Shown: positions 1-8,390, counted from the stretch's first letter. The stretch is 31,090 nucleotides of DNA from Rhodobacteraceae bacterium UBA2776 (GCA_002352425.1 DEIK01000034.1:45852-76941); one strand, 5' to 3'. Numbers and translations: made by a program. The notes: a model not told the origin generated them from the letters alone.

Positions 1-79
1 CTGCGGCAGACCCGACGGCCAGGCCAAGCCATAGAGCTGTTGACATGAACAAATTTCGGATTGGGAGACGTTTCACCAT
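1..79 (-). CDS. Exported protein, N-terminal fragment (signal peptide only)
   Basis: Only the first 26 codons lie in the window. An ATG at 79 reads MVKRLPIRNLF and then the hydrophobic stretch MSTALWLGLAVGSAA. This is a basic n-region, an apolar core and a small-residue end, the layout of a Sec signal peptide. A second in-frame ATG at 46 would drop the basic part, so I prefer 79. Neither ATG has a strong Shine-Dalgarno site. The gene follows the phosphate permease on the same strand after about 110 bases. Everything after the signal peptide is outside the window, so no function can be given. Confidence 0.5.
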   Translation of the reverse strand, partial: MVKRLPIRNLFMSTALWLGLAVGSAA

Positions 80-140
80 AGCGCTTAAAAAGCCGTTATT
101 GGAAGGTTTTGCAAGCGGCGAGAGATGTTTGCCGTGTTTT

Positions 141-165
141 GCAGGGCGAATTGAACCCGCCCTGC
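141..165. repeat. GC-rich hairpin between the phosphate permease and the exported-protein gene
   Basis: GCAGGGCG (141-148) and CGCCCTGC (158-165) form a perfect 8-bp stem with a 9-base loop. In the leftward direction the hairpin is followed by A-rich, not T-rich, sequence, so it is a poor rho-independent terminator. It could still attenuate read-through or protect the 3' end of the permease mRNA. Confidence 0.5.
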
Positions 166-190
166 TGATTTCTCGATCTGGAATTCACCT

Positions 191-1759
191 CTATTGCGGC
201 AGCAACATGCCCCGAATAGTGAAATACAGGAGCGCCGCCAAAAAACCCGCCAATGGCACAGTGATCACCCAAGCGGCTGCGATTTTCAGCAGCATCGAGC
301 GTTTGACCAACTCTTTGTGGTACATCTTGCGCAGTTCTTTGCGGTCCTTTTTAAAGATGTGTGGGCCGTTTTTCTTTTTCAGCTCAGCCAACATGTAGCC
401 TTTTTCGGTGACATCCGCCGAGTCAAAGGTTTCCAAAAACGCGTCCACCACCTCGGGCGCGTCATCCACATGGTGTTCGCGGATTTCGTCCAATGTACGG
501 GCGTGATTAGCCTCGAGGAACTCACGCAGGAACCCGACGCCGAAAATCCCCCCCACCGCAATATGGGTGGAGCTAACGGGCAGTCCCAGTTGCGAGGCGA
601 TAATCACAGTAATGGCCGCCGCCATCGCCACGCAATAGGCGCGCATTTTGTCCAATTCGGTGATTTCACTGCCCACAGTGCGGATCAATTTGGGACCATA
701 CAACGCCAAACCCAGCGCAATACCGACCGCCCCGACCATCATCACCCAAACCGGAATACCGGCCTTGCTGGACACGCCGCCGTTCAGGATGGCGTCATTG
801 ATCGCGGCCAGCGGGCCGACCGCATTGGCCACATCATTGGCCCCATGCGCAAAGCTGAGCAGCGCCGCAGCAAAGATCAATGGCAGGGTAAACAGTGCGT
901 TGACGCTGTCACGGTTGTTCACAAGCGCCCCCGAGGCGCGGCGCACCAGTGGCTTGACCAACAGGTACATCATAGCCGCAATTGCCAATCCGATCAGCGA
1001 AGCCGTGATGAAATCAAATTTCCACAGCTTTTTCAGGCCCTTCAAGATCAGATATGTTGAAAAGGCCCAAGTCATAATGGCCACGAAAAAGGGCACCATG
1101 CGTTTTGCAGCGGCCACTTTATCCTTGCGGTACACGATGGTGCGTTTGATCATATAGAGGAAACTTGCCGCGATGACCCCGCCTAATACAGGTGAAATGA
1201 CCCAACTGGCGGCGATCATTCCGACTTGGCTCCAGTTGGCAATCTCCCAACCTGCTGCCGCAATACCCGCGCCCAGAACCCCGCCCACAATCGAGTGGGT
1301 GGTTGAGACCGGTGCGCCAACCGCAGTGGCAACATTCAGCCAAATCGCCGCCGCCAACAGGGCCGCCATCATCACCCAGATAAATGTGGTGCTGTCAGAA
1401 ATCAAAGCCGGATCAATGATGCCCTTTTTGATGGTGCTGACCACATCGCCACCCGCAATCAAGGCGCCGCCGGCCTCGAACACTGCGGCGATCAAGATCG
1501 CACCTGTTAGGGTTAAAGCCTGGGATCCAACGGCGGGGCCGACATTATTGGCCACATCATTGGCGCCAATATTCATTGCCATATAGCCGCCAATCATTGC
1601 CGCAACCACCAACAGATAGCTGTCCGCGACAGATTCGAGCCGCGCCGAAACGATCAACATGATCGCAACGATAAACAACATCGCCGTGCCCAGCCGGAAC
1701 AATTCGCCCCGCCCCAAGTTTGACGCTTGCTCTAAGGCTCTGATACTATTCAGTTCCAT
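191..1759 (-). CDS. pit: Inorganic phosphate transporter, PiT family
   Basis: An inner-membrane permease of 522 residues that should import phosphate (known PiT proteins use the proton or sodium gradient and often move metal-phosphate). The PiT signature GANDVAN occurs twice, near residue 65 (GANDVANNVGPAVG) and near residue 305 (GANDVANAVGPL), marking the two inverted halves. Many hydrophobic helices flank a charged loop at roughly residues 210-225. A second hydrophilic stretch of about 70 residues precedes the last helix and is rich in Glu, Asp and Lys (the region around HVDDAPEVVDAF), longer than in minimal PiT proteins. A GGGGGAA ribosome site lies about 8 bases before the ATG. The gene is divergent from another phosphate-transport-type gene at 2046. 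The family is clear; substrate specificity is inferred. Confidence 0.93.
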   Translation of the reverse strand: MELNSIRALEQASNLGRGELFRLGTAMLFIVAIMLIVSARLESVADSYLLVVAAMIGGYMAMNIGANDVANNVGPAVGSQALTLTGAILIAAVFEAGGALIAGGDVVSTIKKGIIDPALISDSTTFIWVMMAALLAAAIWLNVATAVGAPVSTTHSIVGGVLGAGIAAAGWEIANWSQVGMIAASWVISPVLGGVIAASFLYMIKRTIVYRKDKVAAAKRMVPFFVAIMTWAFSTYLILKGLKKLWKFDFITASLIGLAIAAMMYLLVKPLVRRASGALVNNRDSVNALFTLPLIFAAALLSFAHGANDVANAVGPLAAINDAILNGGVSSKAGIPVWVMMVGAVGIALGLALYGPKLIRTVGSEITELDKMRAYCVAMAAAITVIIASQLGLPVSSTHIAVGGIFGVGFLREFLEANHARTLDEIREHHVDDAPEVVDAFLETFDSADVTEKGYMLAELKKKNGPHIFKKDRKELRKMYHKELVKRSMLLKIAAAWVITVPLAGFLAALLYFTIRGMLLPQ

Positions 1760-1980
1760 ATTTCATTTCCCCCATCTGGTTGGACACAGCGCCCAGTCAG
1801 TTCAGTCCTTTTCCCGATTTAACGGAATATCCATCGCTCTGGTAGCGGAACAAAAGCGCTCCGGCAACCGGTGTAAAATCATCACCTGACCTTCAATATC
1901 ATCCGTCTGAATAAGTCTATGATTCACATCAACGACCTGCGCTTTTTCCCCGCATATCTGTGGCAAATACCTTTTTGCTG

Positions 1981-1998
1981 CGATCGCGCGCGCGATCG
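1981..1998. repeat. Perfect 18-bp palindrome in the divergent phosphate-gene intergenic region
   Basis: CGATCGCGCGCGCGATCG reads identically on both strands. It sits 47 bases before the start of the Na/Pi cotransporter gene, within the 286-base region (1760-2045) dividing the two phosphate genes. It may be a protein-binding site or simply alternating CG sequence. I saw no convincing PhoB box and no clear -35/-10 pair in the rest of this region. Confidence 0.6.
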
Positions 1999-2045
1999 TC
2001 ATGTAAACGGGTGATGTTTTATTGGATGAATGAGGTCGAAATTCC

Positions 2046-3848
2046 GTGATCAAACGCATAGTGCTCCCCGCCATCCTCGCCGTTTTGGCGTTTGGATTTT
2101 GGATCAGCCCGAACTTTAAGGAAATCGCAGCCGGGGTTGCGATTTTTCTGTTCGGGATGATTTTTCTTGAAGACGGGTTTCGCGCCTTTACCGGCGGGGT
2201 CTTGGAAAACCTGTTGGCCAAAACCACCAATAAGTTGTGGAAAGCGATTTCCTTTGGGATCGCCAGCACCACGGTGATGCAATCCTCCTCTCTGGTGTCG
2301 GTGATCACCATTTCGTTTCTAAGTTCCGGCCTGATCGGGCTGGCGGCGGGCATTGGCATCATTTTCGGTGCCAACCTTGGCACAACCACGGGTGCATGGC
2401 TGATTGCGGGCTTTGGGCTGAAGGTTAAAATCTCGGCCTATGCGATGCCGATGCTGGTGTTTGGCGTGATCCTGGTGTTTCAAAAATCCAGCAACCTAAA
2501 GGGCATTGGCTATGTGTTGGCTGGCCTTGGGCTGTTGTTTTTGGGCATCCACCACATGAAAGAGGGCTTTGAGGCGTTTCGCGACACCATTGATCTGACC
2601 CAGTTTGCGGTTGGCGGCTATGCTGGCCTGTTCCTGTTTGCCGCCATCGGCATTGCGGCCACCGTGATCATGCAAAGTTCGCATGCGACATTGGTGATTA
2701 TCATCACCGCCCTTTCGGTCGGGCAAATCACCTATGAGAACGCGCTGGCGCTGGCGATCGGCGCCAATGTCGGCACCACCATCACCGCCATTCTTGGCGC
2801 GATGAGCGCCAATCATCAAGGCAAACGTCTGGCTGGTGCGCATCTGATCTTCAATCTGGTGACGGGGCTGATCGCCATCGCATTTATCTGGCAGATCATT
2901 TGGCTGGTCGACTGGTTCAGCGCCACTGTTGGCATTGCCGCGGACAATTACACCCTGAAATTGGCGGTGTTTCACACCATCTTTAACTTGATCGGCGTGA
3001 TCGTCATGGCCCCTTTTGTGGCGCAGCTTGTCACGTTTTTGGAACGTGCGGTACCTGCCCCTGTGATCTCGATTGTCGAAGCGCAGTTTCTCAATGAATC
3101 GGTTAAAGACTTTCCCGAAACCCTGTTAACGGCGGTGCGCAATGAGGTGTTCCACCTTTATGACAACGCCTACCGGATCATTGCGCACGGCATTAATGTG
3201 CATCGTCAAACCATTGAATCCGATGTCATTTTAGAAGACGAGTTGAAATCCAACAAAGATATCATCCGCGAAGATGTCAGTCAGGAATACACCCGCAGCA
3301 TCAAAAGCCTGCATTCCGCCATTCTTGATTTCACCGGCAATGCCAACCTTAAACTAAACGCCGACAGTGCCAGCCATCTTTATGATCTGCGCCGCGCCAA
3401 TCAGCGGATTGTTCAGGCCGTGAAAGATGCACAACACTTGCAGAAAAACATAGACCTGTTCGGGACCTCCAAGAACAAAGCCATCCGCAACGAATATAAC
3501 AACATCAGGATCAATATTGCCCGAATTTTGCGCCTGATTGAACAGTTGCGAAACGCTGATCCTGATGTGGATGTGTTTGATCTGGACGATAACAAGCTCT
3601 CGGCCAAGCAAGACCGCAACGCGACATTGCACAACATCGACAAAATGATCCGCGAGGGTCAGATATCGGCCGAAATGGCCACGTCATTAATGAATGATTT
3701 AAGCTACAGCAAGGCGATCATCGCGGATCTGACCCGCGCCGCCAAAATCCTGTTAAGTGAACGCAACATGGATCTGATGCAGGGGCAAAACATCATCGAG
3801 CTTGCGGATGAAGACATCACCAGCCTAACCGAAACGGACGCCGCTTAA
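2046..3848 (+). CDS. Na/Pi cotransporter family protein with C-terminal PhoU-like domain
   Basis: A 600-residue protein of the NptA/YjbB type. The membrane part (about residues 1-335) holds two Na/Pi-cotransporter repeats, each with a QSS motif (VMQSSS near residue 80 and VIMQSSH near 220) followed by a GAN-GTT motif (GANLGTTTGAW, GANVGTTITAI). The C-terminal part, about residues 350-590, is soluble, helical and charged, like the PhoU-type domain of this family. The start is GTG at 2046, with a GAGGT ribosome site 9 bases upstream. It probably moves phosphate across the inner membrane; the YjbB branch has been linked to export, and sequence alone does not settle the direction. A small coiled-coil gene follows after 24 bases and is likely co-transcribed. 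Confidence 0.9.
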   Translation: MIKRIVLPAILAVLAFGFWISPNFKEIAAGVAIFLFGMIFLEDGFRAFTGGVLENLLAKTTNKLWKAISFGIASTTVMQSSSLVSVITISFLSSGLIGLAAGIGIIFGANLGTTTGAWLIAGFGLKVKISAYAMPMLVFGVILVFQKSSNLKGIGYVLAGLGLLFLGIHHMKEGFEAFRDTIDLTQFAVGGYAGLFLFAAIGIAATVIMQSSHATLVIIITALSVGQITYENALALAIGANVGTTITAILGAMSANHQGKRLAGAHLIFNLVTGLIAIAFIWQIIWLVDWFSATVGIAADNYTLKLAVFHTIFNLIGVIVMAPFVAQLVTFLERAVPAPVISIVEAQFLNESVKDFPETLLTAVRNEVFHLYDNAYRIIAHGINVHRQTIESDVILEDELKSNKDIIREDVSQEYTRSIKSLHSAILDFTGNANLKLNADSASHLYDLRRANQRIVQAVKDAQHLQKNIDLFGTSKNKAIRNEYNNIRINIARILRLIEQLRNADPDVDVFDLDDNKLSAKQDRNATLHNIDKMIREGQISAEMATSLMNDLSYSKAIIADLTRAAKILLSERNMDLMQGQNIIELADEDITSLTETDAA

Positions 3849-3872
3849 GGCCTCTAATAGGGAGAATGCAAA

Positions 3873-4127
3873 ATGGGACTAAAGGACATACTCAGCAATC
3901 TGGACAGCGCGCTGGACACCAAAAAGGGGCGCGCCGTCAAGCAGATTAAAGCGATCGAGGAATTGGTGGCCCAGTTGGTGGCCAAGGAGGCCAAATATAA
4001 GGCCAAGCTGGAGCGGGCCGATACGGATCGCGCCCGGCAAAAACTTGAGCGTAAGATCAAGGTCTGCCAGGCGCAGATCGAAAAGGGGCGCGCTGCGGCG
4101 GAAGCTTTGCGTTTGGAAACCGCCTAA
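3873..4127 (+). CDS. Small coiled-coil protein, function unknown
   Basis: An 84-residue soluble protein without a signal peptide or membrane segment. It is dominated by Lys, Ala, Glu and Arg, with heptad-like spacing from about residue 20 to the end, so it is probably one long helix or coiled coil. A GGGAG ribosome site precedes the ATG. The gene lies 24 bases behind the Na/Pi cotransporter and ends in a bidirectional terminator, so the two genes look like one transcript. It may associate with the PhoU-like helices of its neighbour, but that is only a guess from position. I do not recognise the family. Confidence 0.75.
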   Translation: MGLKDILSNLDSALDTKKGRAVKQIKAIEELVAQLVAKEAKYKAKLERADTDRARQKLERKIKVCQAQIEKGRAAAEALRLETA

Positions 4128-4136
4128 AACCAAGGC

Positions 4137-4180
4137 CCCTTTCAACGCCAGTCTCTGACGATGAAAGGGCGCTTTGTTTT
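4137..4180. terminator. Bidirectional terminator between convergent genes
   Basis: CCCTTTCA (4137-4144) pairs perfectly with TGAAAGGG (4162-4169). A T-rich run (4173-4180) follows on the + strand; on the - strand the hairpin is followed by CCTTGGTTTT. It can end the rightward phosphate operon and the leftward ectoine operon, whose last stop codon overlaps it. Confidence 0.75.
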
Positions 4181-5549
4181 AGCCCAACACTTCGGTCACC
4201 GCCTCTTTGGCGACGAGAACCACTTGATCGACTTCATCCGGTGTGATGCATAGGGGCGGCGCAAAACCGATGATGTCACCCTGTGGCATGGCGCGGGCGA
4301 TCACGTCGCGGCTGGCCATGGCGTTTGAAATCGCATAACCGACCTTTTGGGCGGGATCAAAGAAATCCAATGGCGCCTTGGTCTGGGCAAATTCAACCGC
4401 ACACATCAACCCTTCGCCGCGCACTTGGGCAACATTGGGGTGTTCCGCAAAGGCCGCGGTCAGTTGTTCCAAAAGATAGGCACCTGTGGTGCCTGAATTG
4501 CCCACCAAACCCATTTCATCAATCAATTTCAGGTTGGCCACCCCTGCCGCAGCCCCAATGGGATGGGCCGAATAGGTCCAGCCGTGACCGATGGGGCCGT
4601 TCTCATCCGTGCCCTGTTCCAACACCTTCCATATTTTGTCCGAAACGATAGAGCCCGACAGCGGCGCATAAGCCGAGGTCAGCCCCTTGGCGATGGTGAT
4701 GATATCAGCCACAATGTCGTAATGGGTCGTTCCGAACATCGTTCCAAGACGGCCAAAGCCCGTCACGACCTCATCCGCGATCAACAGGATGTCGTATTTT
4801 TTCAAAACGGCCTGGATCGCAGCCCAGTAGCCCGCCGGTGGTGGCACGATGCCGCCCGTGCCAAGCACGGGTTCACCAATAAAGGCCGCAACGGTGTCTG
4901 GCCCCTCGGCAAGGATCATGTCCTCAAGTTTGCTGGCGCAATCGGCCGAAAACTCTTCTTCGGACATGCCTGCACTCGCGCCACGCAGATAATAGGGGGC
5001 TTCGGTGTGAATGACTTGTGAGAGCGGCAGATCGAATTTGTTGTGGAACAGCTCAAGCCCCGTCAACGAGCCAGTCATCAGGCCCGACCCGTGATAGCCC
5101 CGCCAGCGCGAGATGATCTTTTTCTTTTGCGGCAACCCTCGTATGTTATTGTAATACCACACCAACTTGATGTTGGTCTCATTGGCGTCTGAACCGCTTT
5201 GGCCGAAATACACCTTGGACATATTGCCTGGCGCACGGTCCAGTATCATCTTGGACAGGGTGATCGAGGCCTCGGTGCCGTGCCCCACATAGGAATGATA
5301 ATAGGCCAGCTCATGCGCCTGTTTTGCGATTGCTTCGGCAATTTCCGTGCGACCGTAACCGACATTCACACAGTATAGCCCCGCAAAAGCATCCAGCATT
5401 TTCCGATCTTCACGGTCCACAATATAGACCCCATCGCCGCCTTTGATTACCCGTGTCGGGGTGTCGCCGCGCGCATGTTGGGCAAGGTGGGTCGAAGGGT
5501 GGAAAAAATTTTCCCGATCCCATTGGGCCAGTGTGTCGTTGGTGAGCAT
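4179..5549 (-). CDS. doeD: Class III aminotransferase, probable L-2,4-diaminobutyrate transaminase of ectoine catabolism
   Basis: A 456-residue PLP enzyme of the class III (omega) aminotransferase family. The cofactor region is visible: GQSGSDANE near residue 115, the IADEVVTGFGR motif near 255 with its PLP-contacting Asp, and the Schiff-base lysine in ITIAKGLTSAY near 290. In the DOE pathway this step converts L-2,4-diaminobutyrate to aspartate semialdehyde. That specific role is inferred from its position: the start at 5549 is two bases after the doeB stop and completes a doeA-doeB-doeD series. A longer frame begins upstream within doeB, but the ATG at 5549 has an AAAGGT site and fits family N-termini. 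Similar enzymes act on taurine, beta-alanine or putrescine, so by sequence alone the substrate would be open. The next enzyme, a semialdehyde dehydrogenase, is not in the window. Confidence 0.78.
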   Translation of the reverse strand: MLTNDTLAQWDRENFFHPSTHLAQHARGDTPTRVIKGGDGVYIVDREDRKMLDAFAGLYCVNVGYGRTEIAEAIAKQAHELAYYHSYVGHGTEASITLSKMILDRAPGNMSKVYFGQSGSDANETNIKLVWYYNNIRGLPQKKKIISRWRGYHGSGLMTGSLTGLELFHNKFDLPLSQVIHTEAPYYLRGASAGMSEEEFSADCASKLEDMILAEGPDTVAAFIGEPVLGTGGIVPPPAGYWAAIQAVLKKYDILLIADEVVTGFGRLGTMFGTTHYDIVADIITIAKGLTSAYAPLSGSIVSDKIWKVLEQGTDENGPIGHGWTYSAHPIGAAAGVANLKLIDEMGLVGNSGTTGAYLLEQLTAAFAEHPNVAQVRGEGLMCAVEFAQTKAPLDFFDPAQKVGYAISNAMASRDVIARAMPQGDIIGFAPPLCITPDEVDQVVLVAKEAVTEVLG

Positions 5550-5551
5550 CG

Positions 5552-6553
5552 TCAATTTACCTTTGTTACTTCTTGGGCCAAAACGGCCAAACAATCGCCC
5601 TGCTGGATCAAACCATAGTTATGTCGAACCGCCAGCAGGCCGTTCATTTTCGAGTGGATTTCTAACGGCGGCACACCTGTGCGGGTGCTGTCCCAAATGC
5701 GGGCCAACAGGTCGCCTTTTTTAACAGGATCACCAAGGAAGCCGTTGAACTCAACCATCCCGCCAAGCGGGGCAAAATGAAAACAACCTTCATCTTCTTG
5801 CACCAGATGCCGCGTTGGTCCGATCTCTGGCTTCCCCTGCATTATCCCCGCGTGAATCAGCAGATTTCGCACCCCTTTGCGGGCGATTTCGACCGTATCG
5901 GGGGTAGTGGTGCCGCCGCCGCCAAGTTCGGTGGTGACAAATACCTTGCCCATGCCCTCAACCGCATCATCATACATGCCGGCGCTGTCGATCTCGAGCA
6001 TCTGCACCGAGAATGGTGCATTGAACGCGTCGCGGGCAGCGGTGCAGCGGGCCTCATGTTCTTTGTCGTCTAAGATATGCGAGGCTGCGAAGGGCAGGAA
6101 ATCCAGCGTTTTGCCACCGGAATGAAAATCCAGCACGATATCGGCCATCGGCAACAAGTGCCGTTGGAAATAGTCGGCGATCTTTTCGGTGATACTGCCG
6201 TCAGGGCGCCCCGGGAACACGCGGTTCATGTTGCCCCCGTCTATGGGCGATGTGCGCGTTCCGGCAGCAAAGGCTGGCAGGTTCATGAAGGGAATGATGA
6301 TGACCCGTCCAGTCAGGTCAGCCGCGTCAATTGTCGCGGCCAGTTCGACCAGTGCCAGCGGCCCTTCATATTCGTCCCCGTGATTGGCCCCCGTGATCAA
6401 GGCCGTTGGCCCGTCGCCATTTTTGGCCACCGTGATGGGGATCATCAACGAGCCCCAAGCGCTGTCATCGCGGCTGTGCGGCAGGCGCAGGAACCCATGC
6501 GCCACCCCGTCAGCATTTAAGTCAATAGTCGGAGTGATAGGTGATTTGTGCAT
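5552..6553 (-). CDS. doeB: N-acetyl-L-2,4-diaminobutyrate deacetylase (succinylglutamate desuccinylase/aspartoacylase family)
   Basis: A 333-residue zinc hydrolase of the aspartoacylase/AstE family. The expected metal ligands are present: His58 and Glu61 in GANHGDEYEG, and His144 in LDFHSGG. The Arg/Asn substrate region GGNMNRVFPG near residues 106-115 is also typical. DoeB removes the acetyl group from N-alpha-acetyl-diaminobutyrate, the product of ectoine ring opening, giving diaminobutyrate and acetate. The ATG at 6553 overlaps the doeA stop by one base (TAATG), so translation is probably coupled; a longer frame upstream is rejected for that reason. The aspartoacylase family is broad, and the specific call rests on lying between doeA and an aminotransferase. 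Confidence 0.87.
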   Translation of the reverse strand: MHKSPITPTIDLNADGVAHGFLRLPHSRDDSAWGSLMIPITVAKNGDGPTALITGANHGDEYEGPLALVELAATIDAADLTGRVIIIPFMNLPAFAAGTRTSPIDGGNMNRVFPGRPDGSITEKIADYFQRHLLPMADIVLDFHSGGKTLDFLPFAASHILDDKEHEARCTAARDAFNAPFSVQMLEIDSAGMYDDAVEGMGKVFVTTELGGGGTTTPDTVEIARKGVRNLLIHAGIMQGKPEIGPTRHLVQEDEGCFHFAPLGGMVEFNGFLGDPVKKGDLLARIWDSTRTGVPPLEIHSKMNGLLAVRHNYGLIQQGDCLAVLAQEVTKVN

Positions 6554-7725
6554 TAGTCTTTCACCACCAACCCGGTCGGGGTCGTACATAGGTTTTCGGC
6601 ACCCGTTTGGGTGATCAAAACCGGCTCGGTCATCTCGATGCCGCCGTCGGCCATCCAGAGGGCTGGCATAAAATGGAACGTCATTCCGGGTTCCAATACG
6701 GTTTTGTCGTCACGACGCAGCGAATAGCTGTGTTCGCCCCAGTCCGGTGGATAGGACAGCCCGATCGGATATCCGCAACGGCTGTCTTTCTCAAATCCCA
6801 ATCGGTTCAGGGTGGCGTTAAAGGCATTGGCGATGTCCTCGGCAAAATTGCCGGGTTTGGCCCGTTCCATACCAGCGGCAACCGCCTCTAGCACTGCGGC
6901 CTCGGCGGCGCGAAATTTGGCCGAGGGTTCGGTGAAAAACAGGGTGCGCGATTGCGGCGCATGATAGCGCCGATAGACACCCGCGATTTCAAAAAACGTC
7001 GCCTCGTCCTTTTGCAGGGGGCTATCATCCCATGTTAGATGCGGCGCGGTGGCGTCTTGGCCCGACGGCGCCAGCGGCACGATCGAAGGGTAATCACCCC
7101 AGTGTCCATCAGCACCCGTGATCGCCGCGTGATAAATATCGGCAACCAACTCGTTCTTTTTCATCCCCGGCTCGGCCCGCTCCAAAATGGTGGCGTGCAT
7201 GTTTTCAACGATCTTGGCAGCACAGCGCATAAAGGTGATTTCGGCGTCACTTTTAACTGCGCGTTGCCAGTTCACCAGCACATTGGCATCGACCCATTTG
7301 GCCTGTGGCAACCCCTGTACCAGTGCCAGATAGGCGGCGGCAGTGAAATAGTAATTGTCCATCTCAAGCCCAATCCGCATGCCGGACCAGCCGTTGGCAT
7401 TGATCAACCCTGACAGATCTTGCATCGGGTGTTTGTCGGGATTTTGCACATAGGTGTCTTCATAGCCGAAAATCATCTCGTCCGGCATATAGACCGTGCG
7501 TTTGGCCCCCAGCGCGTCCATCGCCCGCCCCCACCAGATCGGCGCACCCGCGGGGCCAATGATCACGGCCTGGTGCACATAAAAGGACCAGCCCTCATAC
7601 CCCGTTAACCACGCCATACTGGCCGGATCGGTGACAATCAGAACGTCGCAGCCAGCCGCGTCCATAGCGCTGCGCACTTTGGCAAGGCGGGCCTCATATT
7701 CGGCAAGCGTGAAAGGAAGGCTCAT
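6553..7725 (-). CDS. doeA: Ectoine hydrolase DoeA (M24 peptidase family)
   Basis: A 390-residue M24 (creatinase/prolidase-like) protein. The N-terminal part (about 1-155) contains the SMAWLTGYEGWSFYVHQ segment that I associate with DoeA/EutD proteins. The pita-bread domain follows (about 165-390), with HLTWDDSPLQ, YRRYHAPQSR and GIEMTEPVLI. In ectoine degradation this enzyme opens the tetrahydropyrimidine ring of ectoine to N-acetyl-diaminobutyrate in the cytoplasm. The start was set at 7725, where AGGA lies 9 bases upstream and the protein begins MSLPFTLAEY; an 18-codon upstream extension lacks support. It is the first gene of a leftward operon with doeB and doeD, and is divergent from an AsnC-type regulator. 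No ectoine transporter is in view. Confidence 0.88.
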   Translation of the reverse strand: MSLPFTLAEYEARLAKVRSAMDAAGCDVLIVTDPASMAWLTGYEGWSFYVHQAVIIGPAGAPIWWGRAMDALGAKRTVYMPDEMIFGYEDTYVQNPDKHPMQDLSGLINANGWSGMRIGLEMDNYYFTAAAYLALVQGLPQAKWVDANVLVNWQRAVKSDAEITFMRCAAKIVENMHATILERAEPGMKKNELVADIYHAAITGADGHWGDYPSIVPLAPSGQDATAPHLTWDDSPLQKDEATFFEIAGVYRRYHAPQSRTLFFTEPSAKFRAAEAAVLEAVAAGMERAKPGNFAEDIANAFNATLNRLGFEKDSRCGYPIGLSYPPDWGEHSYSLRRDDKTVLEPGMTFHFMPALWMADGGIEMTEPVLITQTGAENLCTTPTGLVVKD

Positions 7726-7791
7726 CTGGATGTTTCCTGGCCTTTGAGGATCGGGACGGATACTGGCCCCAAAGACCATATTCTTTTTTCA

Positions 7792-7871
7792 GATTTTCTA
7801 TGTGGCAATAGCCAATTTTCAGTGTATCACCGACATCTGCAGAAAATGCGCAAATCACCCGATTTTCTGCA
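7792..7871. promoter_or_regulatory. Divergent control region doeA/asnC with inverted repeat
   Basis: TGCAGAAAAT (7838-7847) and ATTTTCTGCA (7862-7871) form a perfect 10-bp inverted repeat with a 14-base spacer. The half-site GATTTTCT occurs at 7861-7868 and again in direct orientation at 7792-7799, and a related AATTTTCA lies at 7814-7821. AsnC/Lrp proteins bind several spaced AT-rich half-sites, so this is a good candidate operator for the adjacent regulator. No confident -35/-10 pair was assigned. Confidence 0.55.
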
Positions 7872-7905
7872 TAACTAATGCAATTTTTCAAAAAGGGCGG
7901 CGCAA

Positions 7906-8373
7906 ATGAGCGCACTTGATGATCTGGACCGCAAAATACTGCATGAAATCCAGCTGGACAACCAGCTAACCTCGGCCCAGTTGTCCGAGAAAGTTGGCTT
8001 GTCGCCCACCTCGATCCAGCGGCGTCTAAACAAATTGCGCGCCGACAAGGTGATCGAGGCGGATGTTTCTATCGTGTCCAGCAGTGCCTTGGGGCGATCG
8101 TTAACCATGATGATTGCCGTGACGTTAGAGCGCGAGCGCCTTGATATAATTGATCATTTCAAGGCCTCCGTGCGACGCGAGCCTGTGGTGATGAGCGCCT
8201 ATTACGTCACAGGTGACACTGATTTCATCCTGATCGTCAGCGCCAAAGACATGCCGGAATATGAGGCTTTTACCCGCAGTTTTCTGTATAATAACCCCGA
8301 CATCAAAGGATTCAAAACCACGGTGGTGATGGACCGGATCAAGGCATCTTTTTACATTCCCCCATGGGCGTAA
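7906..8373 (+). CDS. doeX: Lrp/AsnC family regulator, DoeX-like, divergent from the ectoine operon
   Basis: A 155-residue feast/famine regulator. The N-terminal winged helix (about residues 5-60) begins LDDLDRKILHEIQLDNQLTS and includes the recognition segment VGLSPTSIQRRLNKL. The ligand-binding/oligomerisation (RAM) domain follows, about residues 65-150, with VVMSAYYVTGDTDFILIV as its core. Known ectoine-degradation clusters carry an AsnC-type gene (doeX/asnC), and here it faces doeA across 180 bases containing an inverted repeat. It probably senses a pathway intermediate or amino acid and controls doeABD; no ligand can be read from the sequence. The MocR-type repressor EnuR, found with many such clusters, is not in the window. 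Confidence 0.85.
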   Translation: MSALDDLDRKILHEIQLDNQLTSAQLSEKVGLSPTSIQRRLNKLRADKVIEADVSIVSSSALGRSLTMMIAVTLERERLDIIDHFKASVRREPVVMSAYYVTGDTDFILIVSAKDMPEYEAFTRSFLYNNPDIKGFKTTVVMDRIKASFYIPPWA

Positions 8374-8390
8374 TACGGCTGGCATAGCTT

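Noticed and set aside
194..1060. Long plus-strand frame antisense to the phosphate permease
   Set aside because: It is rich in His, Gln and Arg as expected for a shadow of a membrane-protein gene, and it lacks a ribosome site.
1985..2030. Possible PhoB box upstream of the Na/Pi gene
   Set aside because: GTCAT and GTGAT half-sites are 13 bases apart rather than 11 and the second is poor.
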